Assembly: GCF_003003215.1 (NCBI RefSeq)
Contig: NZ_PVUF01000002.1
Location: 1-64,000, forward strand
Reading direction: 5' to 3'
Length of the DNA stretch: 64,000 nucleotides
Origin: Tritonibacter scottomollicae
GTDB lineage: Bacteria; Pseudomonadota; Alphaproteobacteria; Rhodobacterales; Rhodobacteraceae
In this document: piece after piece, positions 38,300-49,402 of the stretch
How the letters are laid out: each line of letters starts with the position of its first letter
How positions within the stretch are numbered: the first letter of the stretch is position 1
The notes under the pieces: model-generated
Told to the model about the DNA's origin: nothing
Databases searched by the model: none
Seen by the model: the letters and a program-made list of their open reading frames with translations, nothing else
Made by a program: the position numbers and the translations under genes

Positions 38300-39253
38300 A
38301 TGGACTGGACACCGCTGATTTCCGGCGCGCACAATCGGATTGCCGAACATGTGGTGGAAACCCCGTTGCTCAACGTGCAGAGCTTCGGCCTCGGCTACCC
38401 GGTGCAACTGAAGCTCGAACAGCTGCAGCACGCAGGCAGTTTCAAGGCGCGCGGCGCCTTCAACACGCTGCTGTCGGAACCGGTCCCGGAAGCCGGCTTG
38501 GTGGCCGCATCCGGCGGCAATCACGGCGCTGCGGTGGCCTTTGCCGCCCGCGCACTGGGCTTTCACGCGAAGATCTACGTGCCTGAAATCGCAGGACAGG
38601 CCAAGATTGATCTGATCCGCTCTACCGGCGCCGACCTAGAAGTGATCCCGGGCGCCTATGCCAATGCGCTGGAGGCCGCGCAGGACTGGGAGTTGCAGAC
38701 CGGCGCCATGCAGATCCACGCCTATGACGCCCCCGCCACGGTTGCCGGACAGGGCACGCTCTTTGCCGAGTGGGAGGCGCAGGGGCTTGACGCTGATACC
38801 GTACTGATCGCGGTCGGCGGCGGCGGGCTGATCAGTGGCGCACTTGGCTGGTTTCAGGATCGGCGCAAGGTGGTTGCTGTCGAACCTGCCACCTCCTGCG
38901 CGCTGAAATCGGCGCTGATGACCGGAGCCCCCACCAACGTAGAGGTCAGCGGTATCGCCGCCAATGCGCTTGGCGCGCGCCGCATCGGTGACATCTGCTT
39001 CGACCTCGCTAGCGCCCAGCGCACACCAAGTGTCATCGTCCCAGATGCCGCAATTGAGGCCGCCCAACATGCGCTTTGGCGCGATCACCGCCTGCTGGTC
39101 GAGCCCGCTGGGGCCACCGCGCTGGCGGCGCTGATGTGCGGCGCTTACCTGCCCGCGCGGGGGGAGAAGGTTGCGGTACTGCTTTGTGGTGGCAATATCG
39201 ACCCGGAACCCCTGAGCGATCCCGCAACACAGGTGGACGTCTCCTTCACCTGA
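38300..39253 (+). CDS. PLP-dependent serine/threonine dehydratase-like enzyme
   Basis: This 317-residue fold-type II PLP enzyme has the PLP-lysine block in QHAGSFKARGAFN (usually K-x-E-x-x-Q-x-x-G-S-F-K-x-R-G), the substrate loop ASGGNHGAAVAFAA, the glycine-rich phosphate loop VGGGGLISG and C-terminal LLCGGN. It likely deaminates threonine or serine to 2-oxo acids, or racemises serine. There is no C-terminal ACT domain, so it is the catabolic kind. A GntR regulator starts 48 bases after it. Confidence 0.88.
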   Translation: MDWTPLISGAHNRIAEHVVETPLLNVQSFGLGYPVQLKLEQLQHAGSFKARGAFNTLLSEPVPEAGLVAASGGNHGAAVAFAARALGFHAKIYVPEIAGQAKIDLIRSTGADLEVIPGAYANALEAAQDWELQTGAMQIHAYDAPATVAGQGTLFAEWEAQGLDADTVLIAVGGGGLISGALGWFQDRRKVVAVEPATSCALKSALMTGAPTNVEVSGIAANALGARRIGDICFDLASAQRTPSVIVPDAAIEAAQHALWRDHRLLVEPAGATALAALMCGAYLPARGEKVAVLLCGGNIDPEPLSDPATQVDVSFT

Positions 39254-39301
39254 GAATTGGAAAGCCTTGCGGCGGGCGGCCCGCGCGCCTATCGAACGGG
39301 C

Positions 39302-39901
39302 ATGAGTGAGACCACAGCCGACAAAATATTTCGCGCCCTGATGGAACGGATCGTCACCGGCGACCTGCCCGCCGGCGACAAGCTGCGGCAGGACCATATC
39401 GCGCGCGACTACCAGACCTCGCATGTGCCGGTGCGCGAGGCCTTTCTACGGCTGGAGGCCAAGGGGCTGGCAAAATCCGTGCCCCACAAGGGCATGCGGG
39501 TCACCGCGTTGGAGCCTACGGAAATCCGCGAAGTGATTGAGATGCGGGTGGCCCTGGAGGTGCTCGCACTGACCCATGCCCTGCCCCGCCACGACGCGGA
39601 CACACTGGCAACCATTGAAGACGCCTGCCGCGCCTGTGATGCGGCCAGCGACATGATCACTTGGGATCGCTGCAACCGGCGCTTTCACCTGGCGCTGCTG
39701 GCGCCCTGCGACATGCCGCGGCTGCTGTCGGCGATCGAGGATCTGCACATCACCGCCGCGCGGCATCTTTTTGCCCATTGGCAGGATCGCTGGGTCCCAC
39801 GTCCCGATGGCGATCACGCAGCACTGCTGCAGGCGCTGCGCGCTCAGGATCTGACGCTGGCTTGCGATCTGCTGCGCCGTCACCTGCGCCGGGTCAGCTG
39901 A
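39302..39901 (+). CDS. GntR-family (FCD) transcriptional regulator
   Basis: The 199-residue protein has an N-terminal winged helix (residues 1-70, LRQDHIARDYQTSHVPVREA) and an FCD-type all-helical C-terminal domain with the usual metal-ligand histidines in HLALL and H-L-R-R. It probably controls the upstream dehydratase gene, with which it is likely cotranscribed; this is inference from distance. ATG 39302 is preferred to an earlier in-frame start. Confidence 0.88.
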   Translation: MSETTADKIFRALMERIVTGDLPAGDKLRQDHIARDYQTSHVPVREAFLRLEAKGLAKSVPHKGMRVTALEPTEIREVIEMRVALEVLALTHALPRHDADTLATIEDACRACDAASDMITWDRCNRRFHLALLAPCDMPRLLSAIEDLHITAARHLFAHWQDRWVPRPDGDHAALLQALRAQDLTLACDLLRRHLRRVS

Positions 39902-40013
39902 CCACACCCGCTGATGCCGCTCCGCAACGGAACGGGGGCGCGTTCAGGACATGACCTCCGGAGATTTTGTGGCTATAAGCGCTCGAATCCAACAAAACCC
40001 GGAGCCGGAACAT

Positions 40014-40841
40014 ATGTCCAACGCGCAGCTGGAAACCGCAATTGAGGCCGCCTGGGAGGCCCGTGACACCATCACCCCCGCCACCACCGGCGAAACCCGT
40101 GACGCCATCGAACAGACCCTCGCCGCGCTCGACAGCGGAAAGCTCCGCGTGGCCGAGAAACAGGAAAACGGCGACTGGCATGTGAACCAATGGGCGAAGA
40201 AAGCGGTTCTGCTCGGCTTTCGCCTGAAAGATATGGAAGAGCAATCCGGTGGCCCGCAGGGCGCTGGCTGGTGGGATAAGGTAGATAGCAAGTTCAAGGG
40301 CTGGCAGGCCGCTGACTGGAAATCCGCTGGCTTCCGCGCGGTTCCCAACTGCGTGGTCCGCAAATCCGCCTATATCGCCCCCGGCGTGGTGCTGATGCCC
40401 TCCTTTGTGAACCTCGGCGCCTATGTCGACGAAGGCACTATGGTCGACACCTGGGCCACCGTCGGCTCCTGTGCGCAGATCGGCAAGGGCGTGCACCTGT
40501 CTGGCGGTGTCGGCATCGGGGGCGTGCTGGAACCGATGCAGGCGGGTCCAACCATCATTGAGGACAACTGCTTTATCGGCGCCCGCTCCGAGGTGGTCGA
40601 GGGCTGCATCGTGCGCGAAGGTTCGGTGCTGGGCATGGGCGTCTTCATCGGCCAGTCCACCAAGATCGTTGATCGCGAAACCGGCGAAGTGATGTATGGC
40701 GAAGTACCGCCCTACTCGGTCGTGGTTGCGGGCTCGATGCCGTCGAAAAACGGCATCAACCTCTACTGCGCGGTGATCGTGAAGCGCGTTGACGCCAAGA
40801 CCCGCTCCAAGACCGGCATCAACGAACTGCTTCGCGACTGA
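40014..40841 (+). CDS. dapD: 2,3,4,5-tetrahydropyridine-2,6-dicarboxylate N-succinyltransferase
   Basis: The 275-residue left-handed beta-helix acyltransferase has hexapeptide repeats ([44 protein letters not shown]). It performs the succinyl step of the diaminopimelate/lysine route and works with DapE at 54,223-55,368 in this window. Length matches the family. ATG 40014 begins [11 protein letters not shown] strong terminator follows. Confidence 0.97.
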   Translation: MSNAQLETAIEAAWEARDTITPATTGETRDAIEQTLAALDSGKLRVAEKQENGDWHVNQWAKKAVLLGFRLKDMEEQSGGPQGAGWWDKVDSKFKGWQAADWKSAGFRAVPNCVVRKSAYIAPGVVLMPSFVNLGAYVDEGTMVDTWATVGSCAQIGKGVHLSGGVGIGGVLEPMQAGPTIIEDNCFIGARSEVVEGCIVREGSVLGMGVFIGQSTKIVDRETGEVMYGEVPPYSVVVAGSMPSKNGINLYCAVIVKRVDAKTRSKTGINELLRD

Positions 40842-40882
40842 CAGCGGCGGCGGTTCCCCGCGTTAACACGAAAGTTTTACCA

Positions 40883-40909
40883 CAGGCAGCTTCGGCTGCC
40901 TGTTTTTTT
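40883..40909 (+). terminator. Intrinsic terminator of dapD
   Basis: CAGGCAGC / GCTGCCTG stem with the stable TTCG tetraloop followed by seven T residues, 41 bases after the stop codon. Confidence 0.95.
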
Positions 40910-41016
40910 ATTGCGCCACGTATAGGGTATGTGGAATATTATTAATAATTGCGATGAATTTTTGATTGCACCATCATTGCATCGCCCGGATGTGAACAGC
41001 TGAAGGAGTAGCCCCA

Positions 41017-41406
41017 ATGCCTGCGTCCTGGAAGCCGACGAACTATCCGTCATTGAGTCCCTACCTCGTCTGTCACGATCCGGAGGCCACCATCGCTTTT
41101 CTGGAAACCGTCTTCGATGCCCGCGTGTTGCAGCGCTACGATCACAAGGATGGCAGCTTGATGCATGCGGAGATGCGGATTGATGATAGCATCATCATGA
41201 TCGGAGGACTGCCCGAGGCCGAAGACAACGACACCCATGTCCACCTCTATGTGCCAGACGTTCAAACCGTCTTTGATCGGGCCATCGCTGCTGGCGGCAT
41301 GATCGTGCAGGAACCGCTGCGCAAACAATCCGAGGGCGACATCAGGGGCGGGATCAAGGGACCAAGCGGCACCACCTGGTGGCTGGCTACTCAGGTTGCT
41401 CCATAG
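41017..41406 (+). CDS. VOC/glyoxalase-superfamily protein
   Basis: The 129-residue protein has the vicinal-oxygen-chelate fold pattern: YPSLSPYLVCHDPEATIAFL at the start, then HAEMRIDDSIIMIGG in the middle and VHLYVPDV near the end. It is of the PhnB/YdfO-like small-protein kind and may bind a metal or aromatic ligand. A GAAGGAG ribosome-binding site precedes the ATG. The AT-rich 40,910-41,000 region should contain its promoter. Confidence 0.85.
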   Translation: MPASWKPTNYPSLSPYLVCHDPEATIAFLETVFDARVLQRYDHKDGSLMHAEMRIDDSIIMIGGLPEAEDNDTHVHLYVPDVQTVFDRAIAAGGMIVQEPLRKQSEGDIRGGIKGPSGTTWWLATQVAP

Positions 41407-41433
41407 TCTGAAACCCACCTCTGGTGCACAAAA

Positions 41434-41459
41434 ATGGGGGCTCCGTAAGAAGCCCCCAT
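41434..41459. terminator. Bidirectional terminator between the VOC gene and hutU
   Basis: ATGGGGGCT / AGCCCCCAT stem with an eight-base loop. On the plus strand GAATTTTTTTC follows, on the minus strand TTTTGTG, so it can serve both convergent transcripts. Confidence 0.88.
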
Positions 41460-41482
41460 GAATTTTTTTCGCTGCAGCTGGC

Positions 41483-43165
41483 TCAGTCGAGAATGCCGGG
41501 CAGATCCAGCCCATGTTCCTTCGCGCAATCCTTGGCGATGTCGTATCCCGCATCGGCGTGACGCATCACGCCCGTCGCCGGATCATTCCACAACACGCGC
41601 CCGATGCGGCGATCCGCATCCTCTGACCCGTCACAGCAGATCACCACGCCGGAGTGCTGCGAAAAGCCCATGCCGACACCGCCACCGTGGTGCAGCGACA
41701 CCCATGTGGCACCGGATGCGGTGTTCAGCAGCGCGTTCAGCAGCGGCCAGTCCGACACCGCGTCGGAACCGTCCATCATCGCCTCTGTCTCGCGGTTTGG
41801 CGAGGCCACGGAGCCACTGTCGAGGTGGTCGCGACCGATCACAACCGGCGCCGACAACTCGCCCGTGCGCACCATCTCGTTGAACGCAAGCCCCGCCTTG
41901 TGGCGATCCCCCAGACCGATCCAGCAGATCCGAGCCGGCAGACCCTGAAAGGCAATGCGTTCCTGCGCCATGTCGAGCCAGCGATGCAGGCCTTCGTTCT
42001 CGGGGAACAGCTCCTTCATCTTGGCGTCGGTCTTACGGATGTCCTCCGGGTCACCGGACAGGGCAACCCAGCGGAACGGGCCGATGCCACGGCAGAACAG
42101 CGGGCGGATGTAGGCGGGCACAAAACCGGGGAAGTCAAAAGCGTTCTCCAGCCCCTCGTCCAGCGCCACCTGACGGATGTTGTTGCCGTAATCCACTGTG
42201 GGCACGCCCATGGCGTGGAAGGCACACATGGCCTCTACCTGCACGCGCATGCTGGCGCGAGCGGCCTTTTCCACCGCTTTCTTGTCGGTCTCGCGCTTCT
42301 CTTTCCACTCAGCCATGGTCCAGCCCTGCGGCAGGTAGCCATTCACAGGATCATGAGCCGAGGTCTGGTCGGTCACCATGTCAGGGCATGTGCCGCCGGC
42401 CTTTGCGCGTTCCACCAACTCTGCAAAGACATCCGCGGCATTGCCCAGAAGGCCCACGGATTTCGCCTCACCGGCCTTGGTCCAGCGCTCGATCATTTCC
42501 AGCGCTTCGTCCAGAGTCTCGGCCTTCTCGTCGAGGTATTTGGTGCGCAGGCGGAAATCGATCGAGTCCGGGTTGCACTCCACCGCCAGACAGCAGGCGC
42601 CTGCGAACACGGCCGCCAGCGGCTGCGCGCCGCCCATGCCGCCAAGGCCGCCGGTCAGGATCCATTTGCCGGTCAGGTCGCCGTCAAAATGCTGACGGCC
42701 CGCTTCGGCAAAGGTCTCATAGGTGCCCTGCACGATGCCCTGAGTACCGATGTAGATCCAGGACCCTGCGGTCATCTGGCCGTACATCATCAGGCCTTTC
42801 TTATCGAGCTCGTTGAAATGGTCCCAATTGGCCCAATGCGGAACCAGGTTGGAGTTGGCGATCAGCACGCGCGGCGCGTCCTTGTGGGTTTGGAACACGC
42901 CAACAGGCTTGCCCGATTGCACCATCAGCGTCTGGTCTTCTTCCAGATCACGCAGGCTGTCGACAATCAGGTCGAAATCCTTCCAGGTCCGTGCCGCGCG
43001 ACCGATGCCGCCGTAAACCACCAGCTCATGCGGGTTTTCGGCCACATCGGGGTGCAGGTTGTTCATCATCATCCGCAAAGGTGCCTCGGTCATCCAGGAC
43101 TTTGCGGTCAGTTCGGTGCCCGTGGCGGGGTAGATGTCACGGGTGTTCTTGCGCGGATCGCTCAT
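41483..43165 (-). CDS. hutU: Urocanate hydratase
   Basis: The 560-residue HutU converts urocanate to imidazolonepropionate with tightly bound NAD. Typical blocks are [49 protein letters not shown] and [19 protein letters not shown] 43165 ([11 protein letters not shown]) is preferred to a GTG/ATG start four codons upstream. Its start overlaps the hutG stop (ATGA at 43162-43165). Confidence 0.98.
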   Translation of the reverse strand: MSDPRKNTRDIYPATGTELTAKSWMTEAPLRMMMNNLHPDVAENPHELVVYGGIGRAARTWKDFDLIVDSLRDLEEDQTLMVQSGKPVGVFQTHKDAPRVLIANSNLVPHWANWDHFNELDKKGLMMYGQMTAGSWIYIGTQGIVQGTYETFAEAGRQHFDGDLTGKWILTGGLGGMGGAQPLAAVFAGACCLAVECNPDSIDFRLRTKYLDEKAETLDEALEMIERWTKAGEAKSVGLLGNAADVFAELVERAKAGGTCPDMVTDQTSAHDPVNGYLPQGWTMAEWKEKRETDKKAVEKAARASMRVQVEAMCAFHAMGVPTVDYGNNIRQVALDEGLENAFDFPGFVPAYIRPLFCRGIGPFRWVALSGDPEDIRKTDAKMKELFPENEGLHRWLDMAQERIAFQGLPARICWIGLGDRHKAGLAFNEMVRTGELSAPVVIGRDHLDSGSVASPNRETEAMMDGSDAVSDWPLLNALLNTASGATWVSLHHGGGVGMGFSQHSGVVICCDGSEDADRRIGRVLWNDPATGVMRHADAGYDIAKDCAKEHGLDLPGILD

Positions 43166-43938
43166 GCGGGCCTCCATTGGGTCAGGTCAGTCAAAATTCG
43201 GGAAAGATGCGCGCGCATCCGGTCGGCGCGCGCTGGATCGTAACGCCAGGGCGGCGTCTCGTCGCAGTAGGTGGCCTGCGCCAGCTCCATCTGGATCGCG
43301 TGCCAGCCTTCGTTCGGGCGGCCATAGTGGCGCGTGGTCCAGCCGCCCTTGAAGCGACCGTTCAGCACCGACGTATAGCCCTCGGCCTGCTGGCAGTGAT
43401 TGAAAACCATCACCTCCAGATCGCAGGAACAGGTGGTGCCGAGGTTGGTGCCGACGTTGAAATCCGGCAGGCGGCCATCGAACAGGAACGGAATGTCGCC
43501 CCGGATCGAGTGGCAGTCATAGAGGATGGCAAAACCGTGGAGTGCTTTGACCCGCTCCATCTCCGCCGTCAGTGCAGCGTGATAGGGTGCGTGATATGTG
43601 TCTCGGCGACGGGCGATTTCTGCCGCGTCCGGTTCATGCTCCCAGATCGGGTTGCCGTCAAAATCCGTCAGCGGCACCAAAGTGGTGGTGTTTTGCCCGG
43701 GATAGAGACTGACGCCAGAGGGGTCGCGGTTCACATCGATCACATAGCGATGGATCGGTGTGCGCACGGTGGTCACCCCGTCCGCCAGCCCGGCATAGAG
43801 GTCATGGATGTGCCAGTCGGTGTCAGCCAGCCCCCGACCCTGCGCGTTCAGATTTGCGCCGATATCCTCAGGCACCTCGGTGCCAGTATGTGGCAGACCA
43901 AGGACCAGTGGAGAGGTGCCTTGCGAAACCTCGATCAT
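43162..43938 (-). CDS. hutG: N-formylglutamate deformylase
   Basis: The 258-residue HutG (FGase family) removes formate from N-formylglutamate to give glutamate, the last step of the HutF route. Motifs include [23 protein letters not shown], and the metal-site [18 protein letters not shown]. Start and stop overlap both neighbours (hutH upstream by four bases, hutU downstream by four), so the operon is tightly coupled. Confidence 0.96.
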   Translation of the reverse strand: MIEVSQGTSPLVLGLPHTGTEVPEDIGANLNAQGRGLADTDWHIHDLYAGLADGVTTVRTPIHRYVIDVNRDPSGVSLYPGQNTTTLVPLTDFDGNPIWEHEPDAAEIARRRDTYHAPYHAALTAEMERVKALHGFAILYDCHSIRGDIPFLFDGRLPDFNVGTNLGTTCSCDLEVMVFNHCQQAEGYTSVLNGRFKGGWTTRHYGRPNEGWHAIQMELAQATYCDETPPWRYDPARADRMRAHLSRILTDLTQWRPA

Positions 43939-45458
43939 ACTGCGACCTCCACGCCCGCGGCATCACCTACGCGTCCCGCGCGCACCATGGCGCTGGCCCC
44001 TTCGATTTCCGGCGCGAGGTAGCGGTCATCGCCCAGGCTGGGGATCTCGCTGCGCAGCATTGCCAGCAGATCCTGCAGCCTATGAGAGGTTTTCAGCGGC
44101 GCGCGCGCCTCGACGCCTTGCGCCGCGCAGAGCATCTCCACCCCCAGAATGACCGAGAGATTCGCGGTCATCTTCGCCAGACGCAGCGCGCCATGGGCGG
44201 CCATCGAAACGTGATCTTCCTGATTGGCGGAGGTCGGCGTGGAATCGGTCACGCAGGGATTGGCCAGATGCTTGTTCTCGCTCATCAGCGCAGCTGTCGT
44301 CACCTCGGCGATCATGAAACCGGAGTTCAGTCCCGGGTTCGGTGTCAGGAAGGGCGGCAGGTCGTGGCTAAGGGTCGGGTCGACCATAAGCGCCACCCGG
44401 CGCTGCGCGATCGCGCCGATTTCGGCCACGGCGAGGGCGATCTGATCGGCAGCAAAACCCACGTATTCGGCGTGGAAGTTGCCGCCTGAAACGATCAGTC
44501 CCTGTTCGACCAGCACCAGCGGATTGTCGGTCACCGCGTTGGCCTCGACCTCCAGCGTGCGGGCAGCCATGCGCAGGACATCCAGCGCCGCGCCCACAAC
44601 CTGCGGCTGGCAGCGGATGCAATAGGGGTCTTGGACGCGGGTGTCGCCCTCGCGGTGGCTTTCGCGGATCTCCGACCCCTGCATGATGTCGCGCATCTGG
44701 GCCGCAACGTCGATCTGACCAGCATGACCGCGCAGGGTGTGGATGTCCGCTACCAGCGGCGCGGTGGAGCCCATGATCGCATCCGTGGTGAGCGAGGCAA
44801 TCGCCATCGAGGCGCGCGCCAGCTCCAGCGCCTGGAACAGCCCCGCCAAGGCACAAGCCGTGGAAAACTGCGTGCCGTTGATCAGGCCGAGGCCTTCCTT
44901 CGGGCCCAGCACGATCGGCTCAAGCCCGGCGCGTTTCAGCGCCTCGGCGCCGGTCAGACGCGCGCCCTCGAAGGTCGCCTCGCCCTCGCCGATCATCGCC
45001 GCGGTCATATGTGCCAGCGGGGCCAGATCGCCCGACGCCCCGACAGAGCCCTGCGAGGGCACCACGGGGGTGACGCCGCGCGCCAGCATCTCCTCGATCT
45101 GTTCGATCACCAGCCAGCGCACACCGGAGGCGCCTCGACCCAGCGACAGCAGCTTCAGCGCCATCATCAGCCGAACCTTGTCTTCCGCAAGCGGTTCACC
45201 CACCCCGCAGGAATGGCTGAGGATCAGGTTGCGTTGCAGCGTCTCGGTGTCTCCGGCGGCGATCTTGGTCGAGGCCAGTTTGCCAAATCCGGTATTGATA
45301 CCATAGACCGGCGCCTCGCCCGCGGCGGCCTCGGCCACCATGGCGGCGGCGGCCTCGACGCCCTCGCGGGCGGAGCGGTCCAGACGGGCGGGGGTGCCCT
45401 TGCGCCAGATTTCTTCCAGCGTAGCGAGGGTGACTGTGCCGGGGATCATTTCGATCAT
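43935..45458 (-). CDS. hutH: Histidine ammonia-lyase
   Basis: The 507-residue enzyme deaminates histidine to urocanate. The Ala-Ser-Gly triad that cyclises to the MIO cofactor is at 141-143 in [26 protein letters not shown] and CDS-like [18 protein letters not shown] are also seen. Start at ATG 45458 overlaps the hutI stop; the ATG at 45449 is an alternative three codons later. Confidence 0.98.
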   Translation of the reverse strand: MIEMIPGTVTLATLEEIWRKGTPARLDRSAREGVEAAAAMVAEAAAGEAPVYGINTGFGKLASTKIAAGDTETLQRNLILSHSCGVGEPLAEDKVRLMMALKLLSLGRGASGVRWLVIEQIEEMLARGVTPVVPSQGSVGASGDLAPLAHMTAAMIGEGEATFEGARLTGAEALKRAGLEPIVLGPKEGLGLINGTQFSTACALAGLFQALELARASMAIASLTTDAIMGSTAPLVADIHTLRGHAGQIDVAAQMRDIMQGSEIRESHREGDTRVQDPYCIRCQPQVVGAALDVLRMAARTLEVEANAVTDNPLVLVEQGLIVSGGNFHAEYVGFAADQIALAVAEIGAIAQRRVALMVDPTLSHDLPPFLTPNPGLNSGFMIAEVTTAALMSENKHLANPCVTDSTPTSANQEDHVSMAAHGALRLAKMTANLSVILGVEMLCAAQGVEARAPLKTSHRLQDLLAMLRSEIPSLGDDRYLAPEIEGASAMVRAGRVGDAAGVEVAV

Positions 45459-46672
45459 GTGCGGGTCTCCAGTTTGCCGCCCGATACGCGGGCGTGAAGC
45501 GGGTTGAAGCCAATGCGGTAAGCCAGCTCTGCCGGGCGGGTTACATCCCAGATCGCCAGATCGGCGCGCAGGCCAGAGGCGATGCGGCCCCGGTCCGACA
45601 GGCCCAGCGCGCGGGCCGCGTTGCAGGTCACACCCGCCAGCGCCTCTTCGGGCGTCAGACGAAACAGGGTGCAGCCCATGTTGAGCGTCAGCAGAAGCGA
45701 GCTCAGCGGTGAGGAGCCGGGGTTGCAATCCGTCGCCAGCGCCATCGGCACGCCATGGGCACGGAAATGCTCCATCGGCGGCAGTTGCGTCTCTCGGATG
45801 GTGTAGAAAGCGCCGGGCAGCAGCACCGCAACGGAGCCCGCCGCCGCCATGGCGCGGGCGTCGTCTTCGGTAGCGTATTCCACGTGATCCACCGACAGCG
45901 CGCCGCGTTCGGCGGCCAATTTGGTGCCGCCCTGATGCGACAGCTGTTCGGCGTGCAGCTTCACCGGCAGGCCCAGTTCTGCCGCCAGATCGAACACGCG
46001 CGCGATTTGTTCGGCGGAAAAGGCGATCCCCTCGCAAAATCCATCTACCGCATCAACCAGCCCTTCGGCATGGGCGGCGCGTAGGGTCGGCAGGCAGACC
46101 TCGTCGAGATAGGTATCGGCGCGATTCGCATAGTCCGCAGGCACGGCATGTGCGCCGAGGAAAGTGGTCTTCACCGTCACATCCCGCAGCTCGCCCAACC
46201 GACGCGCCGCACGCAGCATGGTCAGTTCGGTTTCACGGTCGAGCCCGTAGCCGGATTTCACTTCGATCGAGGTGACCCCTTCGGCGATCAGTGTATCCAG
46301 GCGCGGCAGTGCACCCGCCACCAATGCATCCAGATCCGCCGCCCGCGTTGCCGTCACGGTAGAGACAATGCCGCCCCCAGCGCGGGCGACTTCCTCGTAA
46401 GAGGCACCGTTCAACCGCATTTCGAACTCGCCCGCGCGGTCGCCGCCAAAGACGATATGGGTGTGGCAATCAATCAGCCCCGGCGTCACCAGCCGACCGC
46501 CAAGATCCTCAGCGGCCCATTCGGAATAGGAGTCAGGCAGCGCATCGGCCGGTCCACACCATGCGATCCTGTCGCCCTGAACGGCCATCGCCCCGTCCTC
46601 GATCAACCCATAAGGCGCCCCTAGCTCCATCGTGGCCAGCTTCGCCCCGGTCAGCACGTATCTGTCGCGCAT
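45455..46672 (-). CDS. hutI: Imidazolonepropionase
   Basis: The 405-residue amidohydrolase opens imidazolonepropionate to N-formimidoylglutamate. It has the metal motif [30 protein letters not shown] and the late aspartate in [15 protein letters not shown] 46672 fits the family start ([14 protein letters not shown]). It is the first gene of the hutI-hutH-hutG-hutU operon, divergent from hutF across a 77-base region with a HutC-type palindrome. Confidence 0.97.
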   Translation of the reverse strand: MRDRYVLTGAKLATMELGAPYGLIEDGAMAVQGDRIAWCGPADALPDSYSEWAAEDLGGRLVTPGLIDCHTHIVFGGDRAGEFEMRLNGASYEEVARAGGGIVSTVTATRAADLDALVAGALPRLDTLIAEGVTSIEVKSGYGLDRETELTMLRAARRLGELRDVTVKTTFLGAHAVPADYANRADTYLDEVCLPTLRAAHAEGLVDAVDGFCEGIAFSAEQIARVFDLAAELGLPVKLHAEQLSHQGGTKLAAERGALSVDHVEYATEDDARAMAAAGSVAVLLPGAFYTIRETQLPPMEHFRAHGVPMALATDCNPGSSPLSSLLLTLNMGCTLFRLTPEEALAGVTCNAARALGLSDRGRIASGLRADLAIWDVTRPAELAYRIGFNPLHARVSGGKLETRT

Positions 46673-46724
46673 ATCGCCCCCCTTAGAATTCACTTGCTCC
46701 TTAGACGGTATGCGCATATTCTCA

Positions 46725-46740
46725 TTATGTCTATACATAA
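46725..46740. promoter_or_regulatory. Candidate HutC operator between hutI and hutF
   Basis: TTATGT-CTAT-ACATAA is a six-base inverted repeat around four bases in the divergent hutI-hutF promoter region, ten bases before the hutF start. Its central TCTATACA resembles the TGTATATACA-type centre of known HutC sites. A related half (ACATAAG, 48,664-48,670) lies between hutD and hutC. Confidence 0.6.
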
Positions 46741-46749
46741 GAGGGTCAG

Positions 46750-48114
46750 ATGCAGACAATTTTTGCCGCCACCGCCTGTTTGCCCAAGGGTTGGGCTAGT
46801 GATGTTCGTCTGACCATCGACGGCGGCCGCCTTCAGCGGATCGACGTCGGAGCCGCGCCACAACCTGGCGATACACGCGTGGACGTCATAATGCCGGCGT
46901 TGGCAAATCTGCACTCACATAGCTTTCAGCGCGCCATGGCCGGGCGGACAGAATATCGCGCAGGCGGTCAGGATAGCTTCTGGACGTGGCGCGAGCTGAT
47001 GTACCGCTTCCTCGACCACCTGACGCCAGAGCACTACGAGGCCATTGCGGCGCTCACCTTCATGGAGATGCTTGAGGCAGGCTATGCCTCAGTGGGAGAA
47101 TTCCACTACGTCCACCACCAACCCGGAGGCGGCGCCTATGACACACTCGCCGAACTCAGTCAGCGGGTGATGGCGGGCGCCTCGCAGACCGGCATCGGTC
47201 TGACCCATCTGCCGGTGCTCTATACCTATGGCGGTGCCGAGCGGCAGGCGCTGGCTGGCGGTCAGCAGCGGTTTGGCAATGAGGTTGAGCAGTTCGCGCG
47301 GCTTGTCGCCGAGGCCCGCGGCGCGGCGCAAGAGCTACCGTCCGACACACGGGTCGGTATCGCGCCGCATTCCCTGCGCGCCACCTGCCCCGAAGACCTC
47401 GCCTCCGTTCTGGCAGTGGCCGAGTGCAACCCGATCCACATCCACATCGCCGAGCAACCGCGCGAAGTGGCCGAGATCAAGACCTGGCTTGGCGCACGAC
47501 CTGTCGAATGGCTCCTGGACAACGCCCCGGTCAACGATCAGTGGTGCCTGATCCATGCCACCCATATGACCAAGGACGAGACACGCGACATGGCCCGCAG
47601 CGGCGCCGTGGCCGGCCTGTGTCCGGTGACCGAAGCCAACCTTGGCGACGGCCCCTTCAATGGGCCGCAGTATCTGGCAGAGGGCGGGCGCTTTGGGGTC
47701 GGATCAGACTCTAATGTGCGGATTTCATTGGTCGAGGAGCTGCGCACGCTAGAATATTCCCAGCGACTGCGGGATCTCGCCCGCAATGTACTGGTGCCCG
47801 GCGAAGGCTCTGTTGGCGACACGCTTTACCGCGGCGCGGCCATGGGCGGTGCGCAGGCGCTGGGACGGGACGCCGGACGGCTGGAGGTCGGCGCGCTGGC
47901 GGATCTGGTGGCCATTGATCGCAATCATCCGGCACTGTTCGGCCTGCCAAATGGGCAAATTCTTGACGGTCTGTGTTTTGCCGCCGACGACCGGAGCGTC
48001 ACCGATGTCTGGGCCGCCGGGCGCCATATGGTACAGGGTGGGCGCCACATCGCCCGCGACGCCATTTTGGCGCATTACCGCACCGCGATCAGCGATCTTC
48101 TGGCAGCGATGTAA
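46750..48114 (+). CDS. hutF: Formimidoylglutamate deiminase
   Basis: The 454-residue amidohydrolase converts N-formimidoylglutamate to N-formylglutamate and ammonia, feeding HutG. It shows [15 protein letters not shown] (metal histidines), [16 protein letters not shown] and the aspartate in [16 protein letters not shown]. With HutG this makes the two-step branch instead of the one-step formiminoglutamase. Its last 26 bases overlap the 3' end of the oppositely oriented hutD. Confidence 0.96.
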   Translation: MQTIFAATACLPKGWASDVRLTIDGGRLQRIDVGAAPQPGDTRVDVIMPALANLHSHSFQRAMAGRTEYRAGGQDSFWTWRELMYRFLDHLTPEHYEAIAALTFMEMLEAGYASVGEFHYVHHQPGGGAYDTLAELSQRVMAGASQTGIGLTHLPVLYTYGGAERQALAGGQQRFGNEVEQFARLVAEARGAAQELPSDTRVGIAPHSLRATCPEDLASVLAVAECNPIHIHIAEQPREVAEIKTWLGARPVEWLLDNAPVNDQWCLIHATHMTKDETRDMARSGAVAGLCPVTEANLGDGPFNGPQYLAEGGRFGVGSDSNVRISLVEELRTLEYSQRLRDLARNVLVPGEGSVGDTLYRGAAMGGAQALGRDAGRLEVGALADLVAIDRNHPALFGLPNGQILDGLCFAADDRSVTDVWAAGRHMVQGGRHIARDAILAHYRTAISDLLAAM

Positions 48115-48622
48115 ACCAAAGCCGCACCGCTGAACCTACGGTCGCCGCTTCGGTGGCGACCGGACAGCGCATGCCCTGCCCCTCGGTCAGGATGGTACCG
48201 TCAGACAGCGTCAAATCGGAAGTGATCGCATAGAGGATATCCCCGGCCGCCGCTCTGATGTTCTCTGCAAACACCACCATATCAGCCTGAACTTGCGCAG
48301 GATCGTAGATCACATTGAAGGCCCGGCAGGGGCCGCCAATGAGCGTCGCGTCCAATGGCATTCCACCGTCGAAACGCAGCGGTTTCAGCGGTCTGGCCTG
48401 CAACACCTCATCCGCACCGCGAAGGTCGAGTCCGCGCCCCCCCACGATGGTGTGGATTCTCTGCACCCCCGGAAAGGCTGAAAACGGTCCGTTCCGCGTG
48501 ATGTCCGCAAGGCTCAACCGCCACAGCAGCTTGCCCGCCCGTTCTTGCAGCGCAAGCTCCCGCGTTGTACCGCCACCGTTCTTCCACGGCACGGGCTCCG
48601 CTGTTGTTGCATCAAAGCGCAT
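48089..48622 (-). CDS. hutD: HutD/Ves-family protein
   Basis: The 177-residue cupin-like protein of the HutD/Ves family starts MRFDATTAEPVPWKNGGGTT and contains LLWRLSLADITRNGPFSAFPG, both typical. HutD is thought to keep hut expression within limits, perhaps by binding a pathway compound; the exact role is unknown. ATG 48622 was chosen by family start. It diverges from hutC and overlaps hutF tail-to-tail by 26 bases. Confidence 0.93.
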   Translation of the reverse strand: MRFDATTAEPVPWKNGGGTTRELALQERAGKLLWRLSLADITRNGPFSAFPGVQRIHTIVGGRGLDLRGADEVLQARPLKPLRFDGGMPLDATLIGGPCRAFNVIYDPAQVQADMVVFAENIRAAAGDILYAITSDLTLSDGTILTEGQGMRCPVATEAATVGSAVRLWFTSLPEDR

Positions 48623-48700
48623 GAGCTCTCCTTTACAATCGCAGTTTAATGCAGACATATTGAACATAAGCCAGAGTTATTATTCAAGCGGAGCCCTGAG

Positions 48701-49402
48701 GTGCCACAGCAGAAGAAAATCAGCTTTCAGGACGTGCGTGACGAGGTCATGCGGCGGATCGAGGCGCGCGTCTGGCCGCAAGGCGCCCTGCTGCCGACGG
48801 AAGCGGAACTGGCAGAAGAATTCGGCTGCGCCCGCGCCACCGTGAATCGCGCCCTGCGCGAACTGGCTGATCGTGGCGTGATCGATCGCAAACGCAAGAG
48901 CGGCACTCGGGTTGCAACATTGCCAGTGAAGCAGGCCAAGCTGGAGATCGCAACCTCTCGCAAGCTGGTAGAGGAACGCAACGCCACCTACCGCTTTGCC
49001 TTGGTATCGCGCGAGATGCGCGTCGCACCCGGCTGGGTCATTTCGCAGATGCAGCTGGCGGCTGGGACCGAGGTGCTACACCTCGAAGGCATGCATTACG
49101 CCGATGGTCAGCCCTTCCATTTCGAGGATCGCTGGATCAACATTGCGGCTGTCCCTGACAGCGCCGAGGCCGATTACGCCGAAACGCCCCCGGGGGAATG
49201 GCTTCTGGCAGCGGTGCCGTTTTCCAATGCCGAGGTGAGTTTTGGTGCGACATCCGCAGATGCGGCGCTGGCAGAGTATCTGGCCTGCGCACCCGGTGCG
49301 GCACTGTTTCAGATGGAACGATCAACGTGGTTTCAGGAGGAGCCGGTGACCTTTGCCCGGATGACCTTCCACCCGGGTTATCGCATGCGCAGTCGCTATT
49401 GA
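48701..49402 (+). CDS. hutC: Histidine-utilisation repressor HutC
   Basis: The 233-residue GntR/HutC-subfamily regulator has an N-terminal winged helix (PTEAELAEEFGCARATVNRA) and a C-terminal UTRA ligand domain (ending PVTFARMTFHPGYRMRSRY). It should be released by urocanate. The start is a GTG at 48701, nine bases after GGAG. It lies next to hutD and probably acts on the TTATGT-type sites in both hut intergenic regions. The last seven bases overlap the next gene's end. Confidence 0.94.
   Translation: MPQQKKISFQDVRDEVMRRIEARVWPQGALLPTEAELAEEFGCARATVNRALRELADRGVIDRKRKSGTRVATLPVKQAKLEIATSRKLVEERNATYRFALVSREMRVAPGWVISQMQLAAGTEVLHLEGMHYADGQPFHFEDRWINIAAVPDSAEADYAETPPGEWLLAAVPFSNAEVSFGATSADAALAEYLACAPGAALFQMERSTWFQEEPVTFARMTFHPGYRMRSRY

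Noticed and set aside
41654-43243. Plus-strand frame antisense to hutU
   Set aside because: Shadow of hutU; no independent evidence.
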